Part shown: piece after piece, positions 8,537 through 17,288 of the stretch | How positions within the stretch are numbered: position 1 is the stretch's first letter | Layout: each line of letters opens with the position of its first letter | DNA from: Cellvibrio sp. UBA7661 | Lineage (GTDB): Bacteria > Pseudomonadota > Gammaproteobacteria > Pseudomonadales > Cellvibrionaceae | Reading direction: 5' to 3' | DNA length: 37,717 bases | NCBI GenBank assembly: GCA_002483365.1 | Contig: DLHT01000017.1 | Span: forward strand, 430,355 to 468,071 | Made by a program: the position numbers and the translations under genes | The notes under the pieces: model-generated | The model's database searches: none | What the model was told of the DNA's origin: nothing | What the model saw: the letters and a program-made list of their open reading frames with translations, nothing else

Positions 8537-8561
8537 TGTTAACGTTAATGCATTGTTAACA
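8537..8561. promoter_or_regulatory. TGTTAAC inverted repeat upstream of the TonB receptor
   Basis: TGTTAAC and GTTAACA flank an 11-base spacer. The site lies about 150 bases upstream of the receptor start and just after the stop of the winged-helix regulator gene. It is a plausible operator for that regulator, by position only. Confidence 0.4.
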
Positions 8562-8595
8562 GCGATATGAATGATTTTTTATGAGTTTTTAGATA

Positions 8596-9996
8596 TTAAG
8601 GTTTGATCAATTTCACGCTGACGATAGTAGCGGGGGAGGTGGTTTGACCAAAACTACTGGTTTGGTAAATCGCTTCAAATGAGGATGATTCCGGATTTGA
8701 AGTGAGTGCTGAGGGAGGTGAGCTGAGTGTTGAGAGCTGTGAATTGACTATTGAAAGATGTGAATGCAATTCGGCAAGTGCGGCCTCGTTGGTAATACTA
8801 TCGGTTAGCTCTACCAAGCCCGCATCGCGTAAACCTGCAACAACCACAATCCTATTATTGGTTGGGCCATTAAACGCGGCAAAATAAGCCAAGTGATTTT
8901 TCTTGCTGTTAAATTCACCGGGGATGCCGTTGCTATTGGCAAAGGTTTCACCGGTTTTGGTATCAACTAATTCGTCAAAACCATTTTGGCCAATTGCAAA
9001 GTTGGATACATCGAACACTGCATCATGTAAAGCACCTAGTCCACTCAAGTGACCTATATAGACAATGTGCGAATTGCGCAATGCATCTGCAGACAGTTGT
9101 GATGCAAGGATCACTTGCACAGATGTATCAGGTGCTTTAACAATGGGACTGATATTTTCGAGCGCATAGGCCGTGCTGGTGGGTAAATAACTCAACCCTA
9201 TATCGAATTTATACTCCGCTTCTTCGGGATTAAGTTGCAAATAATCGGATAGCTCTTTGGATGAGTTAACATCAAATTCACGTACCAGTCGCTTTACATT
9301 ACCCTGTGCGTCACTTTCCGCAAAAATAAAATAATCACCAACGACGACAAGAATAGGTCGGCCATCGGCAAACAAAGGTTGCCAGATAAATTGATTGCGT
9401 AAATCCTTTTCTTCAGAAAAAAATGTTCTGCCTTGCAATACCAACAATAGATTAATTAACACTAATGCAACCAGTGCGACGACTAATAAGGTATTAATTT
9501 TTCGGGTATGGAAGGGTTGTGCCGATTCCAGTTCAGGAGGCTGTAGTTCACGAGATAATAGTTCGTGATGCTGTGCTTCATGAGATGTTAATTGGCGAGA
9601 CTGTGCTTCAGCTGACTGCAATACCAGGCGATATTCTCCCTTGGGAAGATGCAGGCGATGCGTAAAATCATCGCCATGCTGCGCATAAAATTCATCGAGC
9701 TTGCGCCGTAACTTATGCACATATACACGTACCATTGCATCCTGGGTTACATCAAACGACTCCTCTCGCCCCATGCCTTCTATGGCAATTTCCAATTCTT
9801 TTGGTATTTTTCCGTTGAGGTGACAACGATATAAATACTCAAACAAACTGTGCAGGTGCGTGCTGCGTGCCAGAATGCCGCTCGCACGAATTCTGGCCGC
9901 ATGGATTTCCAGTTCCTGATGCGATTGGTCCCGATGCAATTGGTCTTGCAGCTGTGGGTTTTGCGGAAGCGGCGCAGTATCAATCGTTACATCCAT
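8596..9996 (-). CDS. Membrane-anchored winged-helix regulator with periplasmic domain
   Basis: Likely a one-component transmembrane transcription factor in the style of ToxR/CadC. A cytoplasmic winged-helix domain spans about 40-130; its pattern (LFEYLYRCHLNGK, then FDVTQDAMVRVYVHKLRRKL and LPKGEYRLVL) resembles the N-terminal DNA-binding domain of many acidobacterial-type regulators. A Gln/His/Glu-rich linker (130-165) precedes one membrane helix (about 168-188, LLVVALVALVLINLLLVL), and 275 residues then lie in the periplasm without a family I recognise. The ATG at 9996 gives 466 residues; a TTG six bases earlier is possible. It starts 10 bases after the sigma-54 activator gene, so the two are co-transcribed. 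The sensed signal and targets are unknown. Confidence 0.75.
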   Translation of the reverse strand: MDVTIDTAPLPQNPQLQDQLHRDQSHQELEIHAARIRASGILARSTHLHSLFEYLYRCHLNGKIPKELEIAIEGMGREESFDVTQDAMVRVYVHKLRRKLDEFYAQHGDDFTHRLHLPKGEYRLVLQSAEAQSRQLTSHEAQHHELLSRELQPPELESAQPFHTRKINTLLVVALVALVLINLLLVLQGRTFFSEEKDLRNQFIWQPLFADGRPILVVVGDYFIFAESDAQGNVKRLVREFDVNSSKELSDYLQLNPEEAEYKFDIGLSYLPTSTAYALENISPIVKAPDTSVQVILASQLSADALRNSHIVYIGHLSGLGALHDAVFDVSNFAIGQNGFDELVDTKTGETFANSNGIPGEFNSKKNHLAYFAAFNGPTNNRIVVVAGLRDAGLVELTDSITNEAALAELHSHLSIVNSQLSTLSSPPSALTSNPESSSFEAIYQTSSFGQTTSPATIVSVKLIKP

Positions 9997-10006
9997 GACC
10001 AAATCA

Positions 10007-11272
10007 CTAACCTGTGTAACCCGGATTCAATGAATGTAATTCATCATTATGTGTAGATTGCTCTTCTGCTGGTGTGAATCCTGTATCGGCAAGCAAACCG
10101 TGGCGTTTTAACAATGTCCGCATAACGTTGCGCGAAATACCCAAGAGTGCAGCACCGTGTACCTGATTAGAGCGTACGTGCGCAAATGCTTCATGCACAA
10201 TCAAGCTTTCAAGCTTATCAAAATGATCACTGTTGCCTTGTTCAGTAAACAAACGGCGCAATTGTTTAGCAATAGCGGTCATCGGGTCATCACCATTGCC
10301 TGAGCCATTATTTGAATGGCTGTCTGTATTGCTAAATGAAGCAGGATGAACATTGGCACCTGCATTGTTCAGGTTGTACGTCTGCGCACCGGAATTTACT
10401 AAAGGTTGGTGTACCGGTTGCGGCTCTTGTTGATGGATTGTTCCGCTGTTCCAGCCTCCCGTTACTTTTAAATGCGCCGGTTCAATTTTGTCGCCACTGG
10501 AAACCAATAATGCAAAATGCACCACATTTTCCAATTCGCGGATATTTCCCGGCCATGCATAGTTCAATAACAATTGCACCGCATCCTGTGAAAATTGCGG
10601 CTGGCGATACCCCATGCGTTGGCTGTAGGTTTTTAAAAAATGTTCTGCCAGCGGCAATATATCGCCAGGGCGTTGGCGCAGTGGTGGCAGTTTCACATGG
10701 GCGATATTAATTCTGTACAACAGATCGCGACGGAAATGTCCGGCTGATACTGCATAATCCAGATCAACGTTGGTGGCAACGACCAAACGCACATCAACCG
10801 GAATGGATTTGCGTGAGCCAATCCGCACCACTTCTTTTTCTTGCAACACACGCAATAGTTTTACTTGCAGTGGCAATGGTAAATCACCAATTTCATCTAA
10901 AAATAAGGTGCCACCGTTTGCGGCTTCAAACCATCCTTCACGTTTACCCACTGCGCCAGTAAATGAACCAGCTTCATGGCCAAACAATTCGCTCTCTGCC
11001 AATTGGTCGCTGATTGCACCACAGTTAACCGCAAGGAAAGGACCTCTGCGTCCACTCAGTAAATGAATATGACGGGCAACCAATTCCTTTCCGGTGCCTG
11101 TTTCTCCACCAATTAAAACGGGCGCTTCACTGGGTGCAATACGCTCAATATATTCAAGTAAGCTGGCTGAAATTGGGTCTGAAAATACTAGCGCTTTTGC
11201 ACGTACCGAAAGTGGTTGTGCGTTAGTGCCTTCCAGCGATAAGAGAACAGGGGCTTTATTTTCCTGGCTCAC
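10007..11272 (-). CDS. Sigma-54-dependent activator without N-terminal sensor domain
   Basis: AAA+ enhancer-binding protein that opens sigma-54 promoters. The AAA+ domain begins almost at once: Walker A GETGTGKE at 56-63, Walker B GTLFLDEIGD at 121-130, and WPGNIRELENVVHF in the C-terminal lid. A low-complexity linker (about 280-340, rich in Gln, Asn, Ser) leads to a Fis-type helix-turn-helix ending GISRNVMRTLLKRHGLL. Only about 30 residues precede the core, so there is no receiver, PAS or GAF domain. The sigma-54 contact loop reads GSFTGA (102-107) instead of the usual GAFTGA. The start is GTG with GAGGA seven bases ahead. It resembles single-domain activators of sulfur-source genes such as SfnR; its position beside the cys operon supports that, without proof. 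Confidence 0.9.
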   Translation of the reverse strand: MSQENKAPVLLSLEGTNAQPLSVRAKALVFSDPISASLLEYIERIAPSEAPVLIGGETGTGKELVARHIHLLSGRRGPFLAVNCGAISDQLAESELFGHEAGSFTGAVGKREGWFEAANGGTLFLDEIGDLPLPLQVKLLRVLQEKEVVRIGSRKSIPVDVRLVVATNVDLDYAVSAGHFRRDLLYRINIAHVKLPPLRQRPGDILPLAEHFLKTYSQRMGYRQPQFSQDAVQLLLNYAWPGNIRELENVVHFALLVSSGDKIEPAHLKVTGGWNSGTIHQQEPQPVHQPLVNSGAQTYNLNNAGANVHPASFSNTDSHSNNGSGNGDDPMTAIAKQLRRLFTEQGNSDHFDKLESLIVHEAFAHVRSNQVHGAALLGISRNVMRTLLKRHGLLADTGFTPAEEQSTHNDELHSLNPGYTG

Positions 11273-11430
11273 AGTAATTCCTCAACATGCGTTAATACGA
11301 GTAATAATGAGAGCATTCTATTCATAAATAGCAGTAGCAATAAGTAATTTAAATCTATAAACATATAACAAAAAAAATCGATTTTATTTAATGCTTGTTT
11401 AATCCCATTAGCTGTTTAATTCTCAGCATA

Positions 11431-11464
11431 AAAAATAAAAAAGGCGATGATTTTTCATCGCCTT
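11431..11464 (-). terminator. Rho-independent terminator after cysA
   Basis: A perfect stem (AAGGCGATGA with TCATCGCCTT, four-base loop) is followed on the minus strand by a T-rich tract. It ends the sbp-cysTWA operon and separates it from the two regulator genes downstream. Confidence 0.9.
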
Positions 11465-11550
11465 GTTATTAATCAAACAGTTGATAAATGCTATGAATTA
11501 ACATTAGTGCTTGAAAAGTAACATCGTAAAAAGATGCTGCTGAACGAATG

Positions 11551-12609
11551 TTATTTTTGCAAAAACACTTTTGAGTTGGTCGGCTTTGCATAAACCGCTG
11601 CACCTACCGATAAATTCAAACTGCGTTCCTGTGCCCGCGGCAATTCTACATGTAGCACCTCATCATTCAATTGATGCAACAACTCAATGCGCAATACCGA
11701 ACCGGCCGTGCTCACATGGGCAATACGCGCGGCAATAGCGCCATCGCTTTGCTGTTCGCTCAATTCAATATCGTGCGGGCGCACATAAGCGATGGCGGGT
11801 TGGTTGGCAATGCCATTATGTTCCGGTGCGGGAATTTTGTAATCGCCAATATGAGCCCAGCCATCATCAACACGGCTGTGAAATAAATTCACTTGCCCGA
11901 TAAAATCGTACACAAAAGGGCTTGCCGGATTGTTGTAAATGTCATCCGGTGTACCAATTTGTTCAATCTGGCCTTTGTTGAGTACCACAATTTTATCGGC
12001 CACTTCCATTGCCTCTTCCTGATCGTGCGTCACGAATATAGAGGTGATGTGCAATTCGTCGTGCAAGCGGCGCAACCAGCGGCGTAAATCCTTGCGGACT
12101 TTTGCATCCAATGCACCAAAGGGTTCATCGAGCAGCAATACTTTAGGTTCAACCGCGAGCGCACGCGCCAGTGCAATACGCTGGCGTTGGCCGCCAGATA
12201 ATTGATGCGGGTAGCGATCTGCCAGCCAATCCAACTGCACCAATTCCAATAATTCATGCACACGTTTCTTAATTGCATCGGCAGGAGGTCTTGTCTCTTT
12301 CGGGCGCACGGTTAAACCAAAGGCGACGTTATCAAACACCGTCATGTGGCGGAACAGCGCATAGTGTTGGAATACAAAACCCACATTGCGTTCGCGCACA
12401 TGCACGTTGGTGGCATCTTCACCGTGGAAATGCACACTGCCAGCATCCGGATTTTCCAAACCGGCGATAATGCGCAGCAGTGTTGTTTTTCCGCAGCCCG
12501 ATGGGCCGAGCAGGGCGACCAATTCGCCCGTAGGGAAATCCAAAGACACATTGTTCAGTGCAGTAAACTGACCAAACTGTTTATGTAAGTTGCGGACTTG
12601 AATGCTCAT
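11551..12609 (-). CDS. cysA: Sulfate/thiosulfate ABC transporter ATP-binding protein CysA
   Basis: ATPase that powers sulfate and thiosulfate import through CysT/CysW. Walker A GPSGCGKT at 35-42, the ABC signature LSGGQRQR near 137, and Walker B VLLLDEPFGALD followed by the switch histidine in FVTHDQEEA are all intact. The C-terminal regulatory (TOBE-like) region follows to residue 352, a normal length. It is the last gene of the sbp-cysT-cysW-cysA operon, 22 bases after cysW, and a terminator follows. Neighbouring sulfate genes separate it from related spermidine or maltose ATPases. Confidence 0.96.
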   Translation of the reverse strand: MSIQVRNLHKQFGQFTALNNVSLDFPTGELVALLGPSGCGKTTLLRIIAGLENPDAGSVHFHGEDATNVHVRERNVGFVFQHYALFRHMTVFDNVAFGLTVRPKETRPPADAIKKRVHELLELVQLDWLADRYPHQLSGGQRQRIALARALAVEPKVLLLDEPFGALDAKVRKDLRRWLRRLHDELHITSIFVTHDQEEAMEVADKIVVLNKGQIEQIGTPDDIYNNPASPFVYDFIGQVNLFHSRVDDGWAHIGDYKIPAPEHNGIANQPAIAYVRPHDIELSEQQSDGAIAARIAHVSTAGSVLRIELLHQLNDEVLHVELPRAQERSLNLSVGAAVYAKPTNSKVFLQK

Positions 12610-12631
12610 AGGTTTTCTCGTAATAAATTAA

Positions 12632-13528
12632 TTACTGTGCGCTTGCAGCACGTACTGCCAATTCATGTTCACGTGTGGCTTTCCATTCCAGCAGGCTTTT
12701 CAATACCAGTGTCACCAGCGCCAACAATGCGAGCAGCGATGCAACCGCAAAGGCCGCCGCGAATTGATACTCGTTGTATAAAATTTCAATATGCAGTGGC
12801 ATGGTGTTGGTTTGCTCGCGAATTTTTCCCGATACCACGCTCACCGCGCCAAATTCACCCATGGCGCGCGCATTACATAAAATCATGCCGTACAGCAGCG
12901 CCCATTTAACCGAGGGCAAGGTCACCCGCCAAAACATTTTCCAACCGCTCGCACCTAAGGTAATGGCCGCTTCTTCCTGCTCTTTGCCTTGCTCCTGCAT
13001 CAGCGGAATTAATTCGCGCGCTACAAAAGGAAAGGTAATAAACACAGTGGCAAGCACAATGCCTGGAACTGCAAACATAATTTGAATATCGTGATCGTTT
13101 AACCAAGGGCCAAAAAATCCCTGCCGGCCAAACAGCAACATATAAATCAAACCGGCGATGACAGGTGATACCGCAAAGGGTAAATCGATCAGGGTGATCA
13201 CAAATTGTTTGCCGCGAAAATCAAACTTGGCAATCGCCCATGCTGCCGCCAAACCAAAAATAACATTACAGGGCACCGCAATCGCTGCGGCGATCAATGT
13301 CAGTTTTATCGCATGTGCAGCAGCGGGTTCAGTGACTGCGGCAAAATACACTTGTGCGCTTTTAGCAAAGGCTTCAGAAAACACAATCACTAGTGGCAAA
13401 AATAAAAACAGCGCAAGAAAGGTCAGTGCAACACTGATCAATAACGCCCGCACCCAAGTAGCTTCACTGGTGGCAGCGTGGGCAGCGCCGGTTTTAGTAG
13501 AACGTAAAGATGAAACAGCACCGGCCAT
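12632..13528 (-). CDS. cysW: Sulfate ABC transporter permease CysW
   Basis: Inner-membrane permease that pairs with CysT. It has 298 residues with about six membrane segments and the ABC contact loop EEAAITLGASGWKMFWRVTLP near 190-210 (given here as its key part, EEAAITLGASGW). The MGEFGAVSVVSG segment after the loop is typical of CysW. A GGAGG ribosome site lies within the end of cysT, and only two bases separate the genes, so they are translationally linked. Confidence 0.95.
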   Translation of the reverse strand: MAGAVSSLRSTKTGAAHAATSEATWVRALLISVALTFLALFLFLPLVIVFSEAFAKSAQVYFAAVTEPAAAHAIKLTLIAAAIAVPCNVIFGLAAAWAIAKFDFRGKQFVITLIDLPFAVSPVIAGLIYMLLFGRQGFFGPWLNDHDIQIMFAVPGIVLATVFITFPFVARELIPLMQEQGKEQEEAAITLGASGWKMFWRVTLPSVKWALLYGMILCNARAMGEFGAVSVVSGKIREQTNTMPLHIEILYNEYQFAAAFAVASLLALLALVTLVLKSLLEWKATREHELAVRAASAQ

Positions 13529-13530
13529 TA

Positions 13531-14415
13531 TTAACCTCCCGTGCGCTTATGGCTCCAATGCTGGAGCAGGTTAATGAGCAGTAATAACACAAAAGAAAAT
13601 ATCAACATGACAGTGCCCAGTGCAGCCGCACCGGCATAATCAAATTGTTCCAGTTTGGTCATAATCAACAGCGGAGTAATTTCGGTTTTGTAAGGCATGT
13701 TGCCGCTGATAAAAACCACCGAACCGTATTCACCAATTGCACGGGCGAAAGCGAGCGCAAAACCGGTTAGCAATGATGGCAAAAGTGCAGGCAGTAATAC
13801 CCGGCGAAACGTTTGCCAGCGCGATGCGCCCAAACTTGCAGCTGCCTCTTCTACTTCCGCCTCCAAATCGGCCAATACCGGTTGCACAGTGCGCACCACA
13901 AAAGGCAAACCAATAAAGGTGAGCGCGACGGTAACGCCGAGCCAGGTGTAAGCAATTTTAATATCGGCCAACCAAAACCATTGCCCCACCCAACCTTTGG
14001 TGGTGTAGAGCGCGGTGAGTGCAATGCCCGCCACGGCGGTAGGTAATGCAAAAGGCAAATCAACCAATGCATCCACTATGCGTTTGCCAAAAAAATCGTA
14101 ACGCACCAATACCCAGGCGACGATTAAACCAAACACTAAATTAATACTTGCGGCAGCGAGTGATGCACCAAAAGTCAGTTGATAACTTGCAACCGCACGC
14201 GGGTTACTGACCACCGCCCAGAGTTCTGGCCAGCTGAGTTCCAATGATTTTAAAACCAGTCCCGCGAGTGGAATAAATACAATCAGGCTGGCATAGAGCG
14301 CGGCAAGGCCGAGCGATAAACCAAAACCCGGTAGTACACTTTTTTTAACCCAGGGGCGTTTTGCGGTCGGAAAAGACGGCGCTGTTGCCAGCGCCGAAGA
14401 GGTTAGTTCGCTCAT
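13531..14415 (-). CDS. cysT: Sulfate ABC transporter permease CysT (CysU)
   Basis: First permease of the sulfate importer, with about six membrane helices and the EAA loop EVEEAAASLGASRWQTFRRV. The IGEYGSVVFISGNMPYKTEI segment is the family signature region (key part IGEYGSVVFISG). The ATG at 14415 gives 294 residues and has GAGAG ahead of it; a TTG two codons earlier is the alternative. The gene lies 46 bases downstream of sbp and two bases upstream of cysW. Confidence 0.95.
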   Translation of the reverse strand: MSELTSSALATAPSFPTAKRPWVKKSVLPGFGLSLGLAALYASLIVFIPLAGLVLKSLELSWPELWAVVSNPRAVASYQLTFGASLAAASINLVFGLIVAWVLVRYDFFGKRIVDALVDLPFALPTAVAGIALTALYTTKGWVGQWFWLADIKIAYTWLGVTVALTFIGLPFVVRTVQPVLADLEAEVEEAAASLGASRWQTFRRVLLPALLPSLLTGFALAFARAIGEYGSVVFISGNMPYKTEITPLLIMTKLEQFDYAGAAALGTVMLIFSFVLLLLINLLQHWSHKRTGG

Positions 14416-14461
14416 GCACAACTCTCTGTTTTGTACCTGTGGTCAGGAAACTGGATAAAAA

Positions 14462-15454
14462 TTATTGATAAATCTGGTCAAAAATGCCGCCGTCACCAAA
14501 ATGTTCCGGCTGTGCTTTTACCCATCCACCAAAATCATCAATGGTAACCAGCTCCAATTTTGGAAAAGTTTTTGCGTAGGCTTCCGCGACTTGTGGATCA
14601 CGTGGACGGTAGTAATGTTTGGCAGCAATGTTTTGGCCTTCTTTGGTGTAAAGATATTCCAGATAGGCTTTAGCCACTTCTGTAGTGCCGTTGGCTTTAG
14701 CGTTTTCATCGACAACGGCAACCGAAGGTTCAGCAAGGATGGATAAACTCGGTACGACGATTTCAATTTCATCGGCACCCAATTCGTTGACTGCCAAAAA
14801 TGCTTCGTTTTCCCAAGTGATCAACACATCGCCAATCCCGCGCTGCACAAAGGTAGTAGTTGAGCCGCGTGCGCCTGTATCCAGTACCGGAACGTTTTTA
14901 AACAATGCGCGCACAAATTCTTTTGCTGTTGCATCATCTTTACCTTGTTTTTTAGCAAAGGCCCAAGCGCCTAAAAAATTCCAGCGAGCACCACCGGATG
15001 TTTTAGGGTTAGGAGTAATAACCTCTACACCTTTTTTGGTCAGGTCATCCCAGTCTTTAATATTTTTGGGGTTGCCTTTGCGAACCAGAAATACAATGGT
15101 GGAAGTGTAAGGCGCGCTGTTTTGCGGCAGTTTGGTTACCCAATCTTTTGGCAATAATTTACCGATGTTGGCGATAGGGTCGATATCACCCGCAAGTGCC
15201 AATGTGACTACGTCGGCGCGCAGGCCATCAATTACCGCGCGGGATTGCGCACCGGAGCCGCCGTGGGATTGTTCCACTTTCACGTTATCACCGGTTTTTT
15301 CTTGCCAGTGTTTGGCAAACGCAGCATTAAACTCGCGATAGAGTTCGCGCGTTGGGTCGTAGGATACATTCAATAAGGTAACGTCTTTGGCAAATACACT
15401 CGCCGCTAATAAACTGGTTGCAATCACTGCAACAGATTTTGTAAACAATTTCAT
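14462..15454 (-). CDS. sbp: Periplasmic sulfate-binding protein
   Basis: Solute-binding protein that captures sulfate for CysTWA. The signal peptide is residues 1-22, cleaved after SVFA. Family marks include LLNVSYDPTRELY at the mature N-terminus, SHGGSGAQ (the anion-contacting loop), and NPKTSGGARWN. The 330-residue length is standard. It is the promoter-proximal gene of sbp-cysT-cysW-cysA. Its upstream side is a hairpin-rich repeat rather than an obvious promoter, so transcription may continue from the porin gene. A close paralog lies at 17826-18833. CysP (thiosulfate-binding) is the alternative name, but the motif set fits Sbp better. Confidence 0.93.
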   Translation of the reverse strand: MKLFTKSVAVIATSLLAASVFAKDVTLLNVSYDPTRELYREFNAAFAKHWQEKTGDNVKVEQSHGGSGAQSRAVIDGLRADVVTLALAGDIDPIANIGKLLPKDWVTKLPQNSAPYTSTIVFLVRKGNPKNIKDWDDLTKKGVEVITPNPKTSGGARWNFLGAWAFAKKQGKDDATAKEFVRALFKNVPVLDTGARGSTTTFVQRGIGDVLITWENEAFLAVNELGADEIEIVVPSLSILAEPSVAVVDENAKANGTTEVAKAYLEYLYTKEGQNIAAKHYYRPRDPQVAEAYAKTFPKLELVTIDDFGGWVKAQPEHFGDGGIFDQIYQ

Positions 15455-15485
15455 AAAATTCTACTCATTTGAAAATTGAATTTTT

Positions 15486-15591
15486 CCCTCACCCTAACCC
15501 TCTCCCAGAGGGAGAGGGGACTGTTACTCTCTCAGAGGGAGAGGGGATTCTTACTCCCTCTCCCTTTGGGAGAGGGCAGGGGTGAAGGTCT
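15486..15591. repeat. Array of hairpin repeats between porin and sbp
   Basis: Three palindromic units occur. Two are perfect: CCCTCTCCC/GGGAGAGGG with three-base loops at 15498-15518 and 15556-15576; the middle one is degenerate. The outer sequence (CCCTCACCCTAACC at the left, CAGGGGTGAAGG at the right) is the familiar dispersed intergenic repeat found in many proteobacterial genomes. It could lower read-through from the porin gene to sbp or stabilise the upstream transcript end. Confidence 0.88.
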
Positions 15592-15592
15592 T

Positions 15593-16843
15593 TTAAAAAC
15601 GGAAATCAAAACCTAATGCTGCTGTGCTATCGGTAGTGGATTTGGTGCTGATTTTTTCATCACCATTCACTTCCACACTGGCGAAATAGCCAAACACACG
15701 TGTGCCTGCATTGAAGTTGTAATCCAAACCAACGGCGATACCTTCAAGCTCAGCATCCTTGTAAGCGGTATTGGTTGGTGTGGTGGTTGAATTGGCGTAT
15801 TGGATTTTCGCAAGCCAGGGGCCAGAAATTTTCCATTGCGCATTGAGGATGTAACCGTCTTGTTCTTTAAACCCGTTGCCTGAGGCACCGTCCCATTCAG
15901 AGAGTGGGTTCAAACCATTTTGTGCACCGCTAGTGGTGCCGTTGGTGCCAACGAAAGTAGAAATGCCACCCAGTGAATCGACACTGTCATGTGCTTCGGC
16001 AGTTTGATAAATCGCCCCGAGTTTCACCGCACCCAGTGTAATTTCACCAACAGCGCGGATGGCATCGGTGGTTGCAACATTTGAATCCACTGCTGCACCA
16101 ACAAACCATTTGGCTTTGCCATAAGTGACAGAAACGGATTTGCCTGAGGCAAAATTATTATCGTCCTGTTGGTTGTTTGCATTAACCGCCACACCGGTTT
16201 CTTCTGCCTGAATAGCCGCGATATTTACTTCCAGCCCGCGAAATAAAATTGGCGAAGTGTATTGGATAACGTTATCCGGGCGATTTTCGCCCACAATATA
16301 AGTGCCGATATCGCCGAGTGGAGAATCGTTAAAGCGATCCACATCGGAGCGCAATACGGTATTGGTTTGCAGGGTTTTTAGCGGCGTATCGTTTTTACCT
16401 ACCAGTACCGAACCCCAAGCGCCACGCAATCCACCAAAAATATTACGTTGGCTTAATTCGCGGCCATTGCTGTTAGTGCCGTTGTCTACATCAATGCCGT
16501 ATTCAAGGCGATAAAAAATTTGCACACTGGCATTCGCATCAAAATCACCTTGAATGCCCAGACGTGAGCCAGTACTTTCCAGCGCGAAAGTATCCAGTTC
16601 GGTAGTAATACCAGTAGCACCTATGTGGCGATAAGTGGTTGCACCGGCAGCGGTGGGCGCAAAATCAATTTTTTCCAAATCATATTGATTGGCGGTCAAA
16701 TGGATTTTGCCGTACAGCGTAGGAAAACCTGCAAAGGCATTCGCAGACAGTGCAATACCTATGGCGGCAGTTAAGGTATTGCGTTGAAATTGTGTTGCTA
16801 CAGTAGCTGATCGCACAACCGACCAGAAAGTTTGAAATGACAT
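15593..16843 (-). CDS. Outer-membrane porin (Gram-negative general porin type)
   Basis: Probable trimeric 16-stranded porin. The ATG at 16843 has GGAG seven bases upstream and gives 416 residues; an upstream TTG is less likely. Residues 1-38 are a long signal peptide ending near ALSANAFA. The mature part begins PTLYGKIHLTANQYD, carries porin-like segments such as SRLGIQGDFDANASVQIFYRLEYG (key part SRLGIQGDFD) and GGLRGAWGSVLVGKND, and ends in ALGFDFRF with the C-terminal phenylalanine needed for barrel assembly. It sits between oscA-like genes and sbp, so it may serve sulfate or small organosulfur uptake across the outer membrane. Specificity is not visible. Confidence 0.88.
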   Translation of the reverse strand: MSFQTFWSVVRSATVATQFQRNTLTAAIGIALSANAFAGFPTLYGKIHLTANQYDLEKIDFAPTAAGATTYRHIGATGITTELDTFALESTGSRLGIQGDFDANASVQIFYRLEYGIDVDNGTNSNGRELSQRNIFGGLRGAWGSVLVGKNDTPLKTLQTNTVLRSDVDRFNDSPLGDIGTYIVGENRPDNVIQYTSPILFRGLEVNIAAIQAEETGVAVNANNQQDDNNFASGKSVSVTYGKAKWFVGAAVDSNVATTDAIRAVGEITLGAVKLGAIYQTAEAHDSVDSLGGISTFVGTNGTTSGAQNGLNPLSEWDGASGNGFKEQDGYILNAQWKISGPWLAKIQYANSTTTPTNTAYKDAELEGIAVGLDYNFNAGTRVFGYFASVEVNGDEKISTKSTTDSTAALGFDFRF

Positions 16844-16929
16844 GCTAATCTCCAAATAGTCATATCACCTCCGGTGGTCCGGTCAGTAAATATTGATGTG
16901 TTTTTTAAAAAATATTGATCGAATTTTTC

Positions 16930-17142
16930 TCAACGAAAGCGGTGTTTAGCGAGTGTTGACACTTTTTCCCAGCGCTTTTTTTCACGGCGTTCAATTTGTA
17001 CGACTTGTCCGTTATGGACCTGGATTTCCAGTGAGCCAAATTGTATTAACGCCAGTTGTTGCTTAATCTCTTCAATAATATCGTTGTCTATATCGTGATC
17101 TTGCGCGTTTGGGGCTGCCTGCTCGTTGCGGTAAGTTCCCAT
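16930..17142 (-). CDS. OscA/YezD-like small protein (DUF2292), copy 1
   Basis: Seventy residues from the ATG at 17142, which has GAGG at good distance; a longer frame from 17211 lacks such a site. The conserved core runs IIEEIKQQLALIQFGSLEIQ, then VHNGQVVQIERREKKRW, which matches the DUF2292/YezD family. The Pseudomonas member OscA is known to lie beside sbp and to be needed under sulfur starvation and chromate stress. The N-terminal 18 residues are an acidic, variable tail and the C-terminus is basic. It is 74 bases upstream of the porin and 146 bases downstream of a second copy with the same promoter block. The molecular function of the family is unknown. Confidence 0.9.
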   Translation of the reverse strand: MGTYRNEQAAPNAQDHDIDNDIIEEIKQQLALIQFGSLEIQVHNGQVVQIERREKKRWEKVSTLAKHRFR

Positions 17143-17200
17143 AGTAACCTCGTTAGTGTGATTGCCTTCAGGCGTTGTTTTTACCTTATCGCCCGAAGTT

Positions 17201-17261
17201 GTGGCCATCATATTGATCTGTTGATAAAACTAAAAATACTGATTTTTTATTAGCTTATAAC
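17201..17261 (-). promoter_or_regulatory. Promoter of OscA-like copy 1, with activator block
   Basis: The minus strand carries a -10-like TATGAT (17207-17212) and, 19 bases upstream, a 30-bp block (17232-17261) identical to one in front of copy 2. No good -35 is seen, which fits an activator-dependent promoter. The block reads GTTATAAGCTAATAAAAAAT at its upstream end; a LysR-type regulator such as CysB is the likely ligand by context. Confidence 0.75.
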
Positions 17262-17288
17262 AACTGGTTGATGGCTATAGACACCAAT

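Noticed and set aside
13158..13574. 138-residue plus-strand ORF
   Set aside because: Antisense to cysW, a clear permease gene.
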